This document shows, in pieces, positions 17,411-25,919 of a stretch of 64,000 nt of DNA; position 1 is the stretch's first letter, and each line of letters opens with the position of its first letter. The notes below the pieces were generated by a model. That model ran no database searches and was not told the origin of the DNA. It saw nothing but the letters and a program-made list of their open reading frames with translations. The stretch is from Parachryseolinea silvisoli. GTDB taxonomy: Bacteria; Bacteroidota; Bacteroidia; Cytophagales; Cyclobacteriaceae. The position numbers and the translations under genes are program-made. The stretch spans positions 620,001-684,000 of the forward strand of contig NZ_JAIOAO010000002.1 in NCBI RefSeq assembly GCF_021190955.1, written 5' to 3'.

Positions 17411-18349
17411 TTATGCAGATTTCTTCAATTCCTGCTCATACTCCCGCTTTAGCTGGGCCGCATGGGCCCGGTTCTTCGAAAGTAGTATATGTTTGGGCAC
17501 TGCCTTCAGGTCCCAGATCAGTCCGACCGCCTGGAAGCTTCGCAGTATATAGTATGTTATATCAATCTCCCACCAGAAGAAACCCTGACGTGCGGCCACT
17601 TCATAATAATGGTGGTTGTTGTGCCAGCCTTCGCCCATCGTCAGGAGCGCCAGCCAGATGCTGTTACGACTCTCGTCGTTCGACTCATACCGCTGCGTAC
17701 CAAACTTGTGCATGATCGAGTTGATCGAGAACGTGGCATGGTACAAAATTACCGTGCTCAGAAAGAAGCCGATGAACAGGGACGAGAAGCCGGCCGTGGT
17801 AAACATATCTTGTATACCCTCTCCGTTGACGATGCCGCCGAGGGCCATGACCACAAGGGCCAGGATAGTCGGCGGTACGAGGTAATGTTTGTTAAGCCAC
17901 ATCAGCTCGGGATACTTGGCATAGTCGCCGATGGTTTTGTAGTCGGTCTCCTTAAAGTCGGGGCCGACGATCCAGCCGATGTGCGAATACCAGAAACCAT
18001 AGATCTTCATGGAGTGCGGATCGGCCGGGGTGTCACTGTGACGGTGATGGTGACGGTGGTGTGCTGCCCACCAGAGTACGCCTTTCTGCGCTGTGGTCTC
18101 CGACATAAATGCGATGACGAATTGAAACCAGCGGGAAGTTGTATACGACCGGTGTGCAAAGTAACGGTGGTAGCCGCCTGTTACCCAGAACATGCGGGTG
18201 AAGTATAGTACGGCACACACCGTCCAGTCGAACCAGGTGGCACCTGTGTACAAAGCAGCCAAAGGGACCAGGTGAACGGCGAAAAACGCCACTTCCTGAA
18301 CCATGATTGGTTTGCTTCTTACTTCTGGTGTTACTGATGGATTTGTCAT
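17411..18349 (-). CDS. Acyl-CoA delta-9 desaturase-type membrane fatty acid desaturase
   Basis: 312 residues with the three histidine boxes of membrane di-iron desaturases: HRYFAH (61-66), HRHHH (98-102) and HNNHH near residue 230. Hydrophobic helices lie between them. It introduces a double bond into acyl chains at the inner membrane, adjusting membrane fluidity. It is divergent from an ECF sigma gene whose start is about 260 bp away. A second desaturase at 57438-58208 has differently spaced boxes. Confidence 0.9.
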   Translation of the reverse strand: MTNPSVTPEVRSKPIMVQEVAFFAVHLVPLAALYTGATWFDWTVCAVLYFTRMFWVTGGYHRYFAHRSYTTSRWFQFVIAFMSETTAQKGVLWWAAHHRHHHRHSDTPADPHSMKIYGFWYSHIGWIVGPDFKETDYKTIGDYAKYPELMWLNKHYLVPPTILALVVMALGGIVNGEGIQDMFTTAGFSSLFIGFFLSTVILYHATFSINSIMHKFGTQRYESNDESRNSIWLALLTMGEGWHNNHHYYEVAARQGFFWWEIDITYYILRSFQAVGLIWDLKAVPKHILLSKNRAHAAQLKREYEQELKKSA

Positions 18350-18427
18350 TATGCTTATTAGGGTTGTTTACGTGTTTGATGAGGTTGCGAAGGCGCTGTT
18401 TTTTTCTTCACGCCTGCAGATCAAACA

Positions 18428-18435
18428 CAAAGGTA
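18428..18435 (-). promoter_or_regulatory. Probable -7 box of the desaturase promoter
   Basis: TACCTTTG on the minus strand matches TAnnTTTG exactly and lies about 80 bp before the desaturase start. I find no TTTG at the right distance upstream, so it may need an activator. Confidence 0.35.
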
Positions 18436-18570
18436 ACGTATTCAGTTCAAAGGAGTTTGGGGATGTAATATTCTTGCCAAACCGCCTGCATATACGCCAA
18501 AAAAGTTCACTTCTACACTGACAAGCGTCAGTTCAGTAAACCGCCGTTCTACCCGGTGGAGGGTAGTCAA

Positions 18571-18597
18571 TTGTTTGTCCGAATTAGCGTATCTTTG
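18571..18597 (+). promoter_or_regulatory. Probable promoter of the ECF sigma gene
   Basis: TATCTTTG (18590-18597) matches TAnnTTTG; TTG at 18571-18573 is 16 bp upstream. It lies only 16 bp before the ATG at 18613, which supports that start over the longer frame beginning at 18556. Confidence 0.5.
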
Positions 18598-18612
18598 CAC
18601 AGGATTGACGCC

Positions 18613-19227
18613 ATGAGCCACGCACAGACCATAGCCCTGTATCAGCCGATGCTGCATACGATCGCCTACAACCTGGTACGCTGTAAACAGGATGCGGAAG
18701 ATATCGTACAAGAGACTTTTGTGCGCTGGCTGAGTGTTGATCAACAGAAGATCGATAACACCAAGGCCTACCTAATTCGCGCGGTGACGAACAACTGTTT
18801 GAATCATCTCAACTCGCTGCGTAAGAAGAAGGAGGATTGTTTCGACAACATGGCCGAGATCATCAAGCACTTTAAAGAAACCAATCTCGCGCACCTCGAT
18901 CTCGACGTCCACCTCGCGGCTGCTTTTAAAGTATTGCATACCAAACTTGAACCGCTGGAGCGTGCGGTGTATCTGCTGAAGGAAGTGTTTGACTTCGACT
19001 ATGAAGACCTGCAGGAGATGCTCGACAAGAAAAAAGAGCACTGCCGTCAGCTTTTCTGCCGGGCCAAGAAAAAGTTGAGCGAAGAAACGTCGCGTATCAA
19101 TTTCGAACTGCCGGATACCTCGAAGCTGATGGAAAGCTTTCGCAATGCTTGCCACTTCGGTAACGCCAGTGACCTGGTGCACGAGCTGAAGAAAGACATT
19201 GCCGTCGCCATCAGCAAAAAGTTCTAG
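18613..19227 (+). CDS. RNA polymerase ECF sigma-70 factor (SigJ/ECF41-like)
   Basis: 204 residues from the ATG at 18613. Region 2 reads YQPMLHTIAYNLVRCKQDAE then DIVQETFVRWL. Region 4 covers about 105-160 (LEPLERAVYLLKEVFDFDYE, then a helix-turn-helix with CRQLFCRAKKKL), a pattern typical of SigJ/ECF41. The C-terminal 40 residues (TSKLMESFRNACHFGNASDL) are the beginning of the usual SnoaL-like regulatory tail but stop far short of its full length. No anti-sigma gene is adjacent. The divergent desaturase gene is a possible target. Confidence 0.85.
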   Translation: MSHAQTIALYQPMLHTIAYNLVRCKQDAEDIVQETFVRWLSVDQQKIDNTKAYLIRAVTNNCLNHLNSLRKKKEDCFDNMAEIIKHFKETNLAHLDLDVHLAAAFKVLHTKLEPLERAVYLLKEVFDFDYEDLQEMLDKKKEHCRQLFCRAKKKLSEETSRINFELPDTSKLMESFRNACHFGNASDLVHELKKDIAVAISKKF

Positions 19228-19291
19228 TCACCGGCTGGTCACCAGCCATCTTATTTCTCTGTTATCTTTTTGTTATGTAGACCGCAGTGGA

Positions 19292-21385
19292 TTAGCTGAT
19301 GCGACTCCAGTTGACGCCTGTTTTTCGCATGGAGTCAATTTGCGTGCGGATGAGTTTGTTTTCCGGCTTTTCGAGCTCGGGGTCATCTTTCAGAATTTCT
19401 TTCGCGAGCTCGCGGGCCTCTTGTAAAATGGCGCCGTCCGTAGAAAGGTCGGCCACGAGCAGGTCGAGCGCGCCACTTTGTTGGGTGCCCATCAGGTCGC
19501 CAGGGCCGCGCAGCTTCAGGTCGGTTTCAGCAATGTCAAAGCCATTGGTCGTGCGCACCATGGTCTCGATGCGCGTTTTGGAATCTGCGCCCAGCTTGTT
19601 GTTTGTCATTAGAATGCAATACGATTGCTCACCTCCCCGGCCAACCCGGCCGCGCAGCTGGTGCAATTGCGAAAGGCCAAAGCGCTCGGCGTTTTCAATT
19701 ACCATCACTGAAGCGTTTGGAACGTCGACCCCCACCTCGATCACCGTGGTTGCCACCATGATCTTGGTTTCGGCTTTTATAAAACGGGCCATTTCGTAGT
19801 CTTTGGCCTCTGGCTTCATTTTGCCGTGCAAAATGCTGACAGCAATATCCGGAAATGCACGGCAGACACTTTCATATCCGTCCATAAGATGTTTAAGGTC
19901 CAGCTTTTCGGACTCGTCGATGAGTGGGTAAACCATATACACCTGTCGGCCCAGTGCAATCTCCTTCCGAAGGAATTCATTGACCTGCAGTCGATGGGCA
20001 TCATATTTGTGTAGCGTTTTGATAGGTTTCCGGCCGGCAGGCAGCTGGTCGATCGTTGAAATATCGAGGTCTCCATAAAGTGTCATCGCCAGTGTTCTGG
20101 GGATGGGAGTCGCCGTCATGACCAATATATGGGGATACATATCCACATTTTTTTGCCACAATTTTGAACGCTGGGCGACCCCGAAACGATGTTGTTCGTC
20201 AATGATAGAGAGGCCCAGGTTGTTGAATTGCACCACTTCTTCGAGCAGGGCATGGGTGCCAATAAGTATCTTCAACTCCCCCGATAACAGTCCTTCGTGA
20301 ATTACTTTTCGTTCGGACTTTTTGGTGGATCCGGTAAGCAACGCAATGGGTAGGTGCATACTGTCGGCATAGCGCTTCAGGTTCTTGTAGTGTTGTTGGG
20401 CCAGAATCTCGGTCGGGGCCATGAGGGCAGCCTGTGCGTTGCCGGCCAGAATGACCAACATGCAAATGAAGGCCACAATGGTTTTACCACTACCGACGTC
20501 GCCCTGGAGTAAGCGGTTCATCTGCTTGCCCGACTTCAGGTCGGTATATATCTCCCGGATGACTTTCTTCTGGGCATCGGTTAGGGTAAACGGCAGGTGG
20601 TCGTTGTAAAAGGCCGTCAGCAGGCGGGCGTCTTGAAACACCTGACCACGGAACTTTTCCTGTCGTACTACCTTCATTTTCAGGAGCCTAAGCTGAATAT
20701 AAAAGAGCTCTTCGAACTTGAGTCGCTGTTGGGCTTGTGCCAGCTGGTCGGCTGTTTGAGGAAAATGTTTATACTGTAGTGCGTCCTTTTTGGAGATCAA
20801 CTGGTACTTGTCGGTGACACTGCCAGGTAGTGTTTCACGTATATGGTCGACTGCTTTGACTAACAATTCCTGCATCAGTTTGGCGATGGCCTTACTGTCT
20901 ACATGCCGGTTCTTTAGTGTTTCGGTTAGGGAATATACCGGATGTAGGGTACCACCCTTCTCATTCTTTGAGGTGAGCAACTCTATCTCCGGATGCGCTA
21001 TGTTGAATTTACTTCCATAACGTGTAGGTTTGCCAAATACAACATACTGTACACCCGGTTTGATTTTATCCTGCACCCAGGCTATACCTTTAAACCATAC
21101 AAGCTCCAGTTCATCGGTTCCATCACTGATATGGGCCACCAATCTTTTTTTGAAGCCTACCCCTATAATTTCTTTACGAAGCAGTGTACCTTTGATCTGT
21201 ACATACGGCATCTCATCATAAATGTCACTTATGGCATAAATTTTTACACGGTCCTCATGCCGAAACGGGTAGTATTGGATCAAGTCGCCGAATGTAAAAA
21301 TGTTTAATTCTTTGTTAAGCAACGATGAACGTTGTGGGCCTACGCCTTTTAGATATTCAATGGGAGTTTCAAAAAAAGAGGCCAT
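19292..21385 (-). CDS. recG: ATP-dependent DNA helicase RecG
   Basis: 697 residues from the ATG at 21385 (MASFFETPIEYLKGVGPQRS); the frame extends 10 codons further but that start does not match the family. An N-terminal wedge/OB domain is followed by helicase motifs: LLQGDVGSGKTIVAF (Walker A), DEQHRFGVAQR (motif II), TATPIPRTLA (III) and QLRGRVGRG (VI). RecG remodels stalled forks and Holliday junctions in the cytoplasm. It ends close to the sigma gene (convergent) and starts about 110 bp from a small gene on the other strand. Confidence 0.97.
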   Translation of the reverse strand: MASFFETPIEYLKGVGPQRSSLLNKELNIFTFGDLIQYYPFRHEDRVKIYAISDIYDEMPYVQIKGTLLRKEIIGVGFKKRLVAHISDGTDELELVWFKGIAWVQDKIKPGVQYVVFGKPTRYGSKFNIAHPEIELLTSKNEKGGTLHPVYSLTETLKNRHVDSKAIAKLMQELLVKAVDHIRETLPGSVTDKYQLISKKDALQYKHFPQTADQLAQAQQRLKFEELFYIQLRLLKMKVVRQEKFRGQVFQDARLLTAFYNDHLPFTLTDAQKKVIREIYTDLKSGKQMNRLLQGDVGSGKTIVAFICMLVILAGNAQAALMAPTEILAQQHYKNLKRYADSMHLPIALLTGSTKKSERKVIHEGLLSGELKILIGTHALLEEVVQFNNLGLSIIDEQHRFGVAQRSKLWQKNVDMYPHILVMTATPIPRTLAMTLYGDLDISTIDQLPAGRKPIKTLHKYDAHRLQVNEFLRKEIALGRQVYMVYPLIDESEKLDLKHLMDGYESVCRAFPDIAVSILHGKMKPEAKDYEMARFIKAETKIMVATTVIEVGVDVPNASVMVIENAERFGLSQLHQLRGRVGRGGEQSYCILMTNNKLGADSKTRIETMVRTTNGFDIAETDLKLRGPGDLMGTQQSGALDLLVADLSTDGAILQEARELAKEILKDDPELEKPENKLIRTQIDSMRKTGVNWSRIS

Positions 21386-21491
21386 TCGGGGAATTGCTCG
21401 AAGAAAACGTTTCAAAATAACAATTTATCAACAACGTATAATCTTTTTCTGCGTTAGAGGGCTTTGTAACACTTAATCTGGTTACAAACCG

Positions 21492-21554
21492 ATGTTTAGT
21501 TTTATCAAGAAGCGCGAAAGAGGGGATGCGAAAAAAGCGAAGAGGGATTTATGA
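21492..21554 (+). CDS. Tiny leader ORF overlapping the next gene (20 aa)
   Basis: ATG to TGA encodes MFSFIKKRERGDAKKAKRDL, very basic. Its TGA overlaps the ATG of the next gene in an ATGA arrangement, as in translational coupling. It is too short to judge as a protein and could be a leader peptide or chance. Confidence 0.3.
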   Translation: MFSFIKKRERGDAKKAKRDL

Positions 21555-21844
21555 AAATTGATTCGAAAATCTTTAAAGGCATTCAGTACGTAGAGGTAAA
21601 TCAACTCCCGTCTGAACAGTCCAACAGCATTCTGAAAACGTTTGAAGAGGATGCTTTTATCAAGATTCTCAAGGATGGAAAGATTCTCTCCGGTTGTATT
21701 CAGTATAGAGATTACGAAGCATGGTATCACACCGTGTATCGTCCCGGCACACAACCGTTTGTAGAGAAAGCTTCTAAGGTAAGGCAGCATATTGCCCCCT
21801 TGGTCGAAGAAGATACAGCGGTGTCACTTCAACACAACGAATGA
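21551..21844 (+). CDS. Hypothetical protein, 97 aa
   Basis: A small soluble protein starting MKIDSKIFKGIQYVEVNQLP with mixed alpha/beta character (GKILSGCIQYRDYEAWYHTV). No signal peptide, membrane helix or metal motif is visible. I recall similar short proteins in Cytophagales without a known function. It is preceded by an overlapping 20-codon frame and runs tail to tail into the nitronate monooxygenase gene with a 3-bp gap and no terminator between them. Confidence 0.65.
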   Translation: MKIDSKIFKGIQYVEVNQLPSEQSNSILKTFEEDAFIKILKDGKILSGCIQYRDYEAWYHTVYRPGTQPFVEKASKVRQHIAPLVEEDTAVSLQHNE

Positions 21845-21847
21845 CTG

Positions 21848-22786
21848 TTAGGAGTGTAAGCGCTTGCGCAGCTCCTGATACTCCTGCCACATGTCATGCA
21901 GTATATCTGCCGCCGGCTGAACCTGGCGAAGGGCACCCGCTACCTGGCCGATCTCTAATTCACCCGCGTCGAGGTCTCCTTCAAATATACCGAGGCGAGC
22001 CCGGCGCTTCCCTAACAGTGTGCTGAGTTCTTGCACACTCGCACCTTGCCGCTCGGCGGCTTGCACTTCATCTGAAAACTTATTGCGAATCAGGCGCACC
22101 GGCGCCAGCTGTTTTAAAATCAGCACCGTTTCACCTTCTGTCGATGTGGTGACACGTTGTTTAAACCGTTCATGAGCAGAAGACTCTTCACTGACGGCAA
22201 AGCGACTGCCAACCTGAAAGCCATCGGCACCCAATGCTTCGCACGCCAACATCGCACGACCACCGGCAATGCCGCCCGCGGCCAGCAGGGGTACAGTGAT
22301 AGCATCGCGCACCATGGGAATCAATACCAACGTAGTGGTCTCTTCACGACCATTGTGGCCGCCGGCCTCGAAGCCTTCGGCAACAATTGCATCGGCGCCA
22401 GCCTGCACTGCCTTTCGTGCAAACTTGACACTTGACACTACGTGTACCACTGTAATGCCGGCTTGTTTCAGAAAGCCAGTCCATGTGCCGGGGTTGCCGG
22501 CTGACGTAAAGACAATTGGCACCTGCTCTTCGACAATGATGTTCATCAGCAGATCGATCTCCGGATACAGCAACGGCACGTTTACCCCAAACGGTTTGGT
22601 GGTGGCCACTTTACACTTTTGAATGTGTTCGCGAAGCACTTGCGGGTGCATGGAACCGGCGCCGATCAGACCCAGACCGCCGGCATTGCTCACGGCCGAG
22701 GCCAGCCGCCAGCCGCTGCACCACACCATGCCGGCTTGAACAATGGGAATCTCGATCTTGAAAAGTTGTTGAATTCGCTGGTTCAT
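21848..22786 (-). CDS. Nitronate monooxygenase (2-nitropropane dioxygenase family)
   Basis: 312 residues, a TIM-barrel FMN enzyme. N-terminal IPIVQAGMVWCSGWRLASAV, FMN-site GGLGLIGAGSM, the catalytic His in EGFEAGGHNG and the phosphate-binding LLAAGGIAGGRAML with ADGFQVGSRF are all present. It oxidises alkyl nitronates to carbonyl compounds and nitrite; some family members act instead as enoyl reductases, so the substrate is not certain. It is a single gene with a 370-bp non-coding region upstream. Confidence 0.9.
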   Translation of the reverse strand: MNQRIQQLFKIEIPIVQAGMVWCSGWRLASAVSNAGGLGLIGAGSMHPQVLREHIQKCKVATTKPFGVNVPLLYPEIDLLMNIIVEEQVPIVFTSAGNPGTWTGFLKQAGITVVHVVSSVKFARKAVQAGADAIVAEGFEAGGHNGREETTTLVLIPMVRDAITVPLLAAGGIAGGRAMLACEALGADGFQVGSRFAVSEESSAHERFKQRVTTSTEGETVLILKQLAPVRLIRNKFSDEVQAAERQGASVQELSTLLGKRRARLGIFEGDLDAGELEIGQVAGALRQVQPAADILHDMWQEYQELRKRLHS

Positions 22787-22882
22787 ACTAGTTGAAAAAA
22801 TAGTTAATCCGGTTCATTTTCTGTCCCCAATTTGTGCAAAGATTTATGCACTTTTTTAGGGCTGTTTCTTAGTCGAAAAAAA

Positions 22883-22992
22883 GGCCCTTTTTTGGGCCTC
22901 TAAAGTTGTCCACAAATTTGAGACGGTCTGATTTGGGTTTAACTTGCTGATTATCATTACGATGAGAGGAAACATAATGGTAATGTGGATAA
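22883..22992. other. Intergenic region with a hairpin and two DnaA-box-like sites
   Basis: The gap between the nitronate monooxygenase and TlpA-like genes (22787-23154) holds a GGCCC/GGGCC hairpin with a T-rich loop, TTGTCCACA at 22906-22914 (one mismatch) and a perfect DnaA box TGTGGATAA at 22984-22992. No gene is supported here. DnaA may regulate a neighbour, or these may be chance matches. Confidence 0.4.
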
Positions 22993-23154
22993 AAGGTTTA
23001 AAATGTGGAATTCTTTTGTTGCTTTTTTCAAGGCTATTATAACTACCTGAATTTTAAGGTTTTTCAGGGTCATAAATGAAAGCTTTTCATCAAGCGTTAT
23101 AAACATTCTGGCCGGGGTTTTGAACATCCCGGTTTTCCAAACGTTTTTTACACC

Positions 23155-23625
23155 ATGAAAAAAATAGTTGCCTTTTTGCTCCTGTCTGCGTCATATTGCT
23201 CGGTACAAGCACAGACCGCCACGGTCGTGAAGTTTGATCGCATCGAAAAGATCTTAAAGACCCAAACCGACGAGGTGCAAGTCATTAACTTCTGGGCGAC
23301 CTGGTGTGCACCCTGTGTGAAAGAGCTGCCGTTGTTTGAAAAGTTAGGAGCCGAAACACCCGGTGTCAAAGTGACGTTGGTGAACCTGGACTTTGCAGAC
23401 AAGATTGAAAAGGTGAACGCCTTTATGACCCGGAAAAGTATTAAGTCGGAAACGGTGCTGTTGGACGAGATTGACTACAACACCTGGATTGACAAAGTCG
23501 ACGCGTCGTGGCAAGGGGCGATTCCGGCAACGCTAATTGTTAATACCCGTACCGGTCGCAGAAAATTTGTTGAACGCGAGTTAGCGGATGGCGAACTTCA
23601 GGAGCTCATCGCCTCGGTACAGTAA
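23155..23625 (+). CDS. Periplasmic thioredoxin-like protein (TlpA/ResA type)
   Basis: 156 residues. A cleavable signal peptide (MKKIVAFLLLSASYCSVQAQ) ends at about residue 20. The thioredoxin fold has the active site NFWATWCAPC near residue 45-50, with the cis-Pro segment GAIPATLIVN near 125. It should exchange disulfides in the periplasm. The length is typical. It lies 42 bp upstream of a second thioredoxin-fold gene on the same strand, with a terminator only after the second, so the two form an operon. Confidence 0.9.
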   Translation: MKKIVAFLLLSASYCSVQAQTATVVKFDRIEKILKTQTDEVQVINFWATWCAPCVKELPLFEKLGAETPGVKVTLVNLDFADKIEKVNAFMTRKSIKSETVLLDEIDYNTWIDKVDASWQGAIPATLIVNTRTGRRKFVERELADGELQELIASVQ

Positions 23626-23667
23626 TTTTAAAAATGTATTGATAACAACCCATAACAGTCTTCCTAT

Positions 23668-24282
23668 ATGAAAATACACAGTATTGCATCGACACTGGCG
23701 GCATTCTCCCTGCTGATCTTTTTCGCAGGCCGCCCCCCGGGCTACCAGGTAGGAGATACGGTGGCTACGTTCAAACTCAAGAATGTAGATGGCAAGATGG
23801 TGTCCTTATCAGACTATCAGTCGGGTAAGGGACTAATTGTGGTGTTTGACTGCAACACCTGTCCGTTTTCAAAAGCTTATAATGACCGGATTCAGGCATT
23901 GAATAAGAAATACGCGGTGCAGGGGTTTCCACTGGTGGCGATCAATGCCAATAGTCCGGAGCTTTCGCCGGGTGATTCCTTCGACAACATGGTGGCGCTG
24001 TCCAAACGTGAGAAATATGACTTTCCGTATTTGGTAGACGAGTCGCAAGAAGTAGCCCGGGCTTTCGGCGCCTCCAACACGCCACACGTATTTGTCCTTA
24101 AGAAAGAAGGCAACGATTTTAAAGTGGCCTATATCGGGGCGATCGACAACAACAGCCGCGACGCCGAAGCTGCAGAAAAAAAATATGTGGAAGAGGCCAT
24201 TCAAGCGCTGTTAGCCAACAAACCCGTACCGACCGAACGAACCAAAGCCATTGGCTGCGGTATCAAGTGGAAGAATGTATAA
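23668..24282 (+). CDS. Exported AhpC/TSA-type thioredoxin-family protein
   Basis: 204 residues with an N-terminal hydrophobic export segment (IASTLAAFSLLIFFAG). The redoxin fold has VVFDCNTCPFSKAYNDR, where Cys-x-x-Cys sits at the peroxiredoxin position, and NTPHVFVLKK as the cis-Pro loop. The C-terminus has AIGCGIKWK, typical of this Bacteroidetes/plant-like redoxin branch. It may act as a thiol peroxidase or disulfide exchanger paired with the preceding TlpA-like protein. The exact substrate is unknown. Confidence 0.87.
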   Translation: MKIHSIASTLAAFSLLIFFAGRPPGYQVGDTVATFKLKNVDGKMVSLSDYQSGKGLIVVFDCNTCPFSKAYNDRIQALNKKYAVQGFPLVAINANSPELSPGDSFDNMVALSKREKYDFPYLVDESQEVARAFGASNTPHVFVLKKEGNDFKVAYIGAIDNNSRDAEAAEKKYVEEAIQALLANKPVPTERTKAIGCGIKWKNV

Positions 24283-24304
24283 TTATTCATACTTCGATTA
24301 AGAC

Positions 24305-24345
24305 AGGCCTGCCGGTGTACATAGAACCGGGAGGCCTTTTTTTTT
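24305..24345 (+). terminator. Rho-independent terminator after the thioredoxin pair
   Basis: Stem AGGCCTGCCGGT/ACCGGGAGGCCT (one mismatch) has a 9-base loop and is followed by a run of nine T residues. Confidence 0.88.
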
Positions 24346-24362
24346 ACCTGCGTTGTGTTTTG

Positions 24363-25061
24363 TCAGGCTGCTGCAATACAGGCAATGCGGATTTGGCCAC
24401 AACCCGCATCGGTCAGAGCCCGAACGCATGCTTCCAGGGTGGCGCCGGTGGTGACGACATCGTCTACCAGCAGCAGATTTCTGCCGGCGATTTCACGTGA
24501 AACATTTACACGAAATACATTTTGTACGTTTTCCCATCGTTCCAGCCGCGTTTTGCGTGTTTGGGTTATTGTCTTGATCGTGCGCACGACCGCTTTTTCG
24601 GAATACGGAATGTGTAAGGCTGATGCCAGTCCGGCGGCAAAACAGGCGCTTTGATTGTACCCGCGCTTTCGTTGTCGACTGGGATGAAGCGGAATGGGTA
24701 CGATCAGATCAACCGATGCGGCCTGGTCGGTTTGCAAAAGTCGCGCGCCGTATAATTCCCCGAGCGCATTTCCGACGTCAGGCTGGTGGCCGTACTTGAG
24801 TGCATATAACAATCGCTGCACACGGCTGTCTTTGGAAAACTTCAAAAGCGCCTGTGCTGCGTGTATCGGCATAAAGCCCGAAAGGCGTTGGTACAACAAG
24901 TTTTTAGGGTCCAGGTGATGGTCTGTGTACGGTAACTCGAGCAGGCACGCCGAGCAAATAATGGGTTCGCCTTTGACCCGTGGGTGGGTGCAGGCTGCAC
25001 AAAGACGCGGAAAGAAGAGCGAAACAAAATCGGAAAAGATAGACTCGAGAGAATTCGCCAT
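24363..25061 (-). CDS. comF: ComF family phosphoribosyltransferase-like protein
   Basis: 232 residues from the ATG at 25061 (MANSLESIFSDFVSLFFPRL). The frame runs to 25202 but would then cross the promoter of the divergent gene. An N-terminal zinc ribbon has LCAACTH and ICSAC (two Cys-x-x-Cys pairs). The PRTase domain has the PRPP-binding motif LLLVDDVVTTGATL. ComF supports DNA uptake or replication restart in other bacteria. A parS-like palindrome lies inside the gene at 24489-24504. Confidence 0.92.
   Translation of the reverse strand: MANSLESIFSDFVSLFFPRLCAACTHPRVKGEPIICSACLLELPYTDHHLDPKNLLYQRLSGFMPIHAAQALLKFSKDSRVQRLLYALKYGHQPDVGNALGELYGARLLQTDQAASVDLIVPIPLHPSRQRKRGYNQSACFAAGLASALHIPYSEKAVVRTIKTITQTRKTRLERWENVQNVFRVNVSREIAGRNLLLVDDVVTTGATLEACVRALTDAGCGQIRIACIAAA
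24489..24504. other. parS-like site within comF
   Basis: GATTTCACGTGAAACA matches the parS consensus TGTTTCACGTGAAACA at 14 of 16 positions, including the central 12-bp palindrome. Confidence 0.5.
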
Positions 25062-25070
25062 TTTTAGAAA

Positions 25071-25078
25071 TATATTTG
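25071..25078 (+). promoter_or_regulatory. Probable -7 box upstream of the CMD gene
   Basis: TATATTTG matches TAnnTTTG exactly and lies 47 bp before the ATG at 25126. It overlaps the rejected long version of comF, supporting the shorter comF start. Confidence 0.45.
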
Positions 25079-25125
25079 CCAACAACAGTGTTGTAAAATA
25101 AAAAATATTATCAATAAAATACTTT

Positions 25126-25467
25126 ATGGGACTCGTCGAGGATTTTAATTCGTACCGGAGCAAAATGAATGAGAAGATCATGGACTCCGACAGCCTGATC
25201 ATTAAGAGAATTTTTAACCTCGATACGAACGCCTATGCGGAAGGCCACTTGGACGTGAAGTCGAAAGAACTGATCGGTTTAACCTGTTCATTGGTCCTCC
25301 GCTGCGACGACTGCGTGAAATATCACCTGGGTAAATGTAAAGAAGTGGGTTTCACCACATCGGAAGTGCACGAGGCCATGGGCGTCGCGACGCTAGTCGG
25401 TGGGACGATTGTTATTCCGCACCTGCGGCGCGCATTTGAATTTTGGGAGGAGCTGCAAAATGTTTAA
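25126..25467 (+). CDS. Carboxymuconolactone decarboxylase (AhpD-like) family protein
   Basis: 113 residues, all helical. The AhpD signature LRCDDCVKYHLGKC carries Cys-x-x-Cys with a nearby His, as in AhpD-type thiol peroxidase helpers. The rest (TTSEVHEAMGVATLVGGTIV) fits the CMD fold. It probably works as a small disulfide reductase or peroxide-defence protein rather than a true decarboxylase. It overlaps the next gene by 8 bp, so they are co-translated. Confidence 0.9.
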   Translation: MGLVEDFNSYRSKMNEKIMDSDSLIIKRIFNLDTNAYAEGHLDVKSKELIGLTCSLVLRCDDCVKYHLGKCKEVGFTTSEVHEAMGVATLVGGTIVIPHLRRAFEFWEELQNV

Positions 25468-25843
25468 GCGCGACCTGGAACTGGATCGTACCTGGGCATC
25501 CCTGCTCGCGACGGTTGAAACGATGATTGGCAAAAAGCCGAAAGACCTGAATAGCTTCCTGTTTCTGATCGGCGTTCAGGAACTGGGGCGTGGCCAGGCA
25601 ACCTTTAGCAAGGAAGAAAAACAGGACCTGATGCACATTGGCATTTGCAAAGTGCTGAGCTATGCCGGGTATTATGTGCTGGAAGGAGCGGACAAAGACG
25701 GCTGGCCACATTGGAAACTGATCAAGAAGCTGCCGCACTTCGACCTGCTGGAGCAGGAGAAGTTGCTGAAAATGCTGGTGATAGAATACTTTGAAAAGGA
25801 ATTTGAGTGGGTCGCCCCGCCGGGCAGCGGATTGACTTTGTAG
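25460..25843 (+). CDS. Hypothetical protein, 127 aa, coupled to the CMD gene
   Basis: The ATG at 25460 overlaps the last 8 bases of the CMD gene. The protein is helical and soluble: MFKRDLELDRTWASLLATVE, then a conserved-looking LFLIGVQELGRGQATFSKEE and GWPHWKLIKKLPHFDLLEQE. I recall this as a widespread Bacteroidetes hypothetical family without an assigned role. The overlap suggests joint function with the AhpD-like protein. No metal site is evident. Confidence 0.75.
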   Translation: MFKRDLELDRTWASLLATVETMIGKKPKDLNSFLFLIGVQELGRGQATFSKEEKQDLMHIGICKVLSYAGYYVLEGADKDGWPHWKLIKKLPHFDLLEQEKLLKMLVIEYFEKEFEWVAPPGSGLTL

Positions 25844-25919
25844 AAGTGAAGCCCGTATCTTAGACCTTCCTCAACTTTGGAATACGTTACTGCGTTTGTT
25901 TATATAACCGAGCATCGAG

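Noticed and set aside
22963-23043. 26-codon hydrophobic ORF (MRGNIMVMWIKGLKCGILL...) upstream of the TlpA gene
   Set aside because: It includes the DnaA-box stretch and has no ribosome-binding site; chance is as likely.
25062-25202. N-terminal extension of ComF
   Set aside because: It crosses a perfect -7 box and the start of the divergent gene; ComF proteins start near MANSLESIFSDF.
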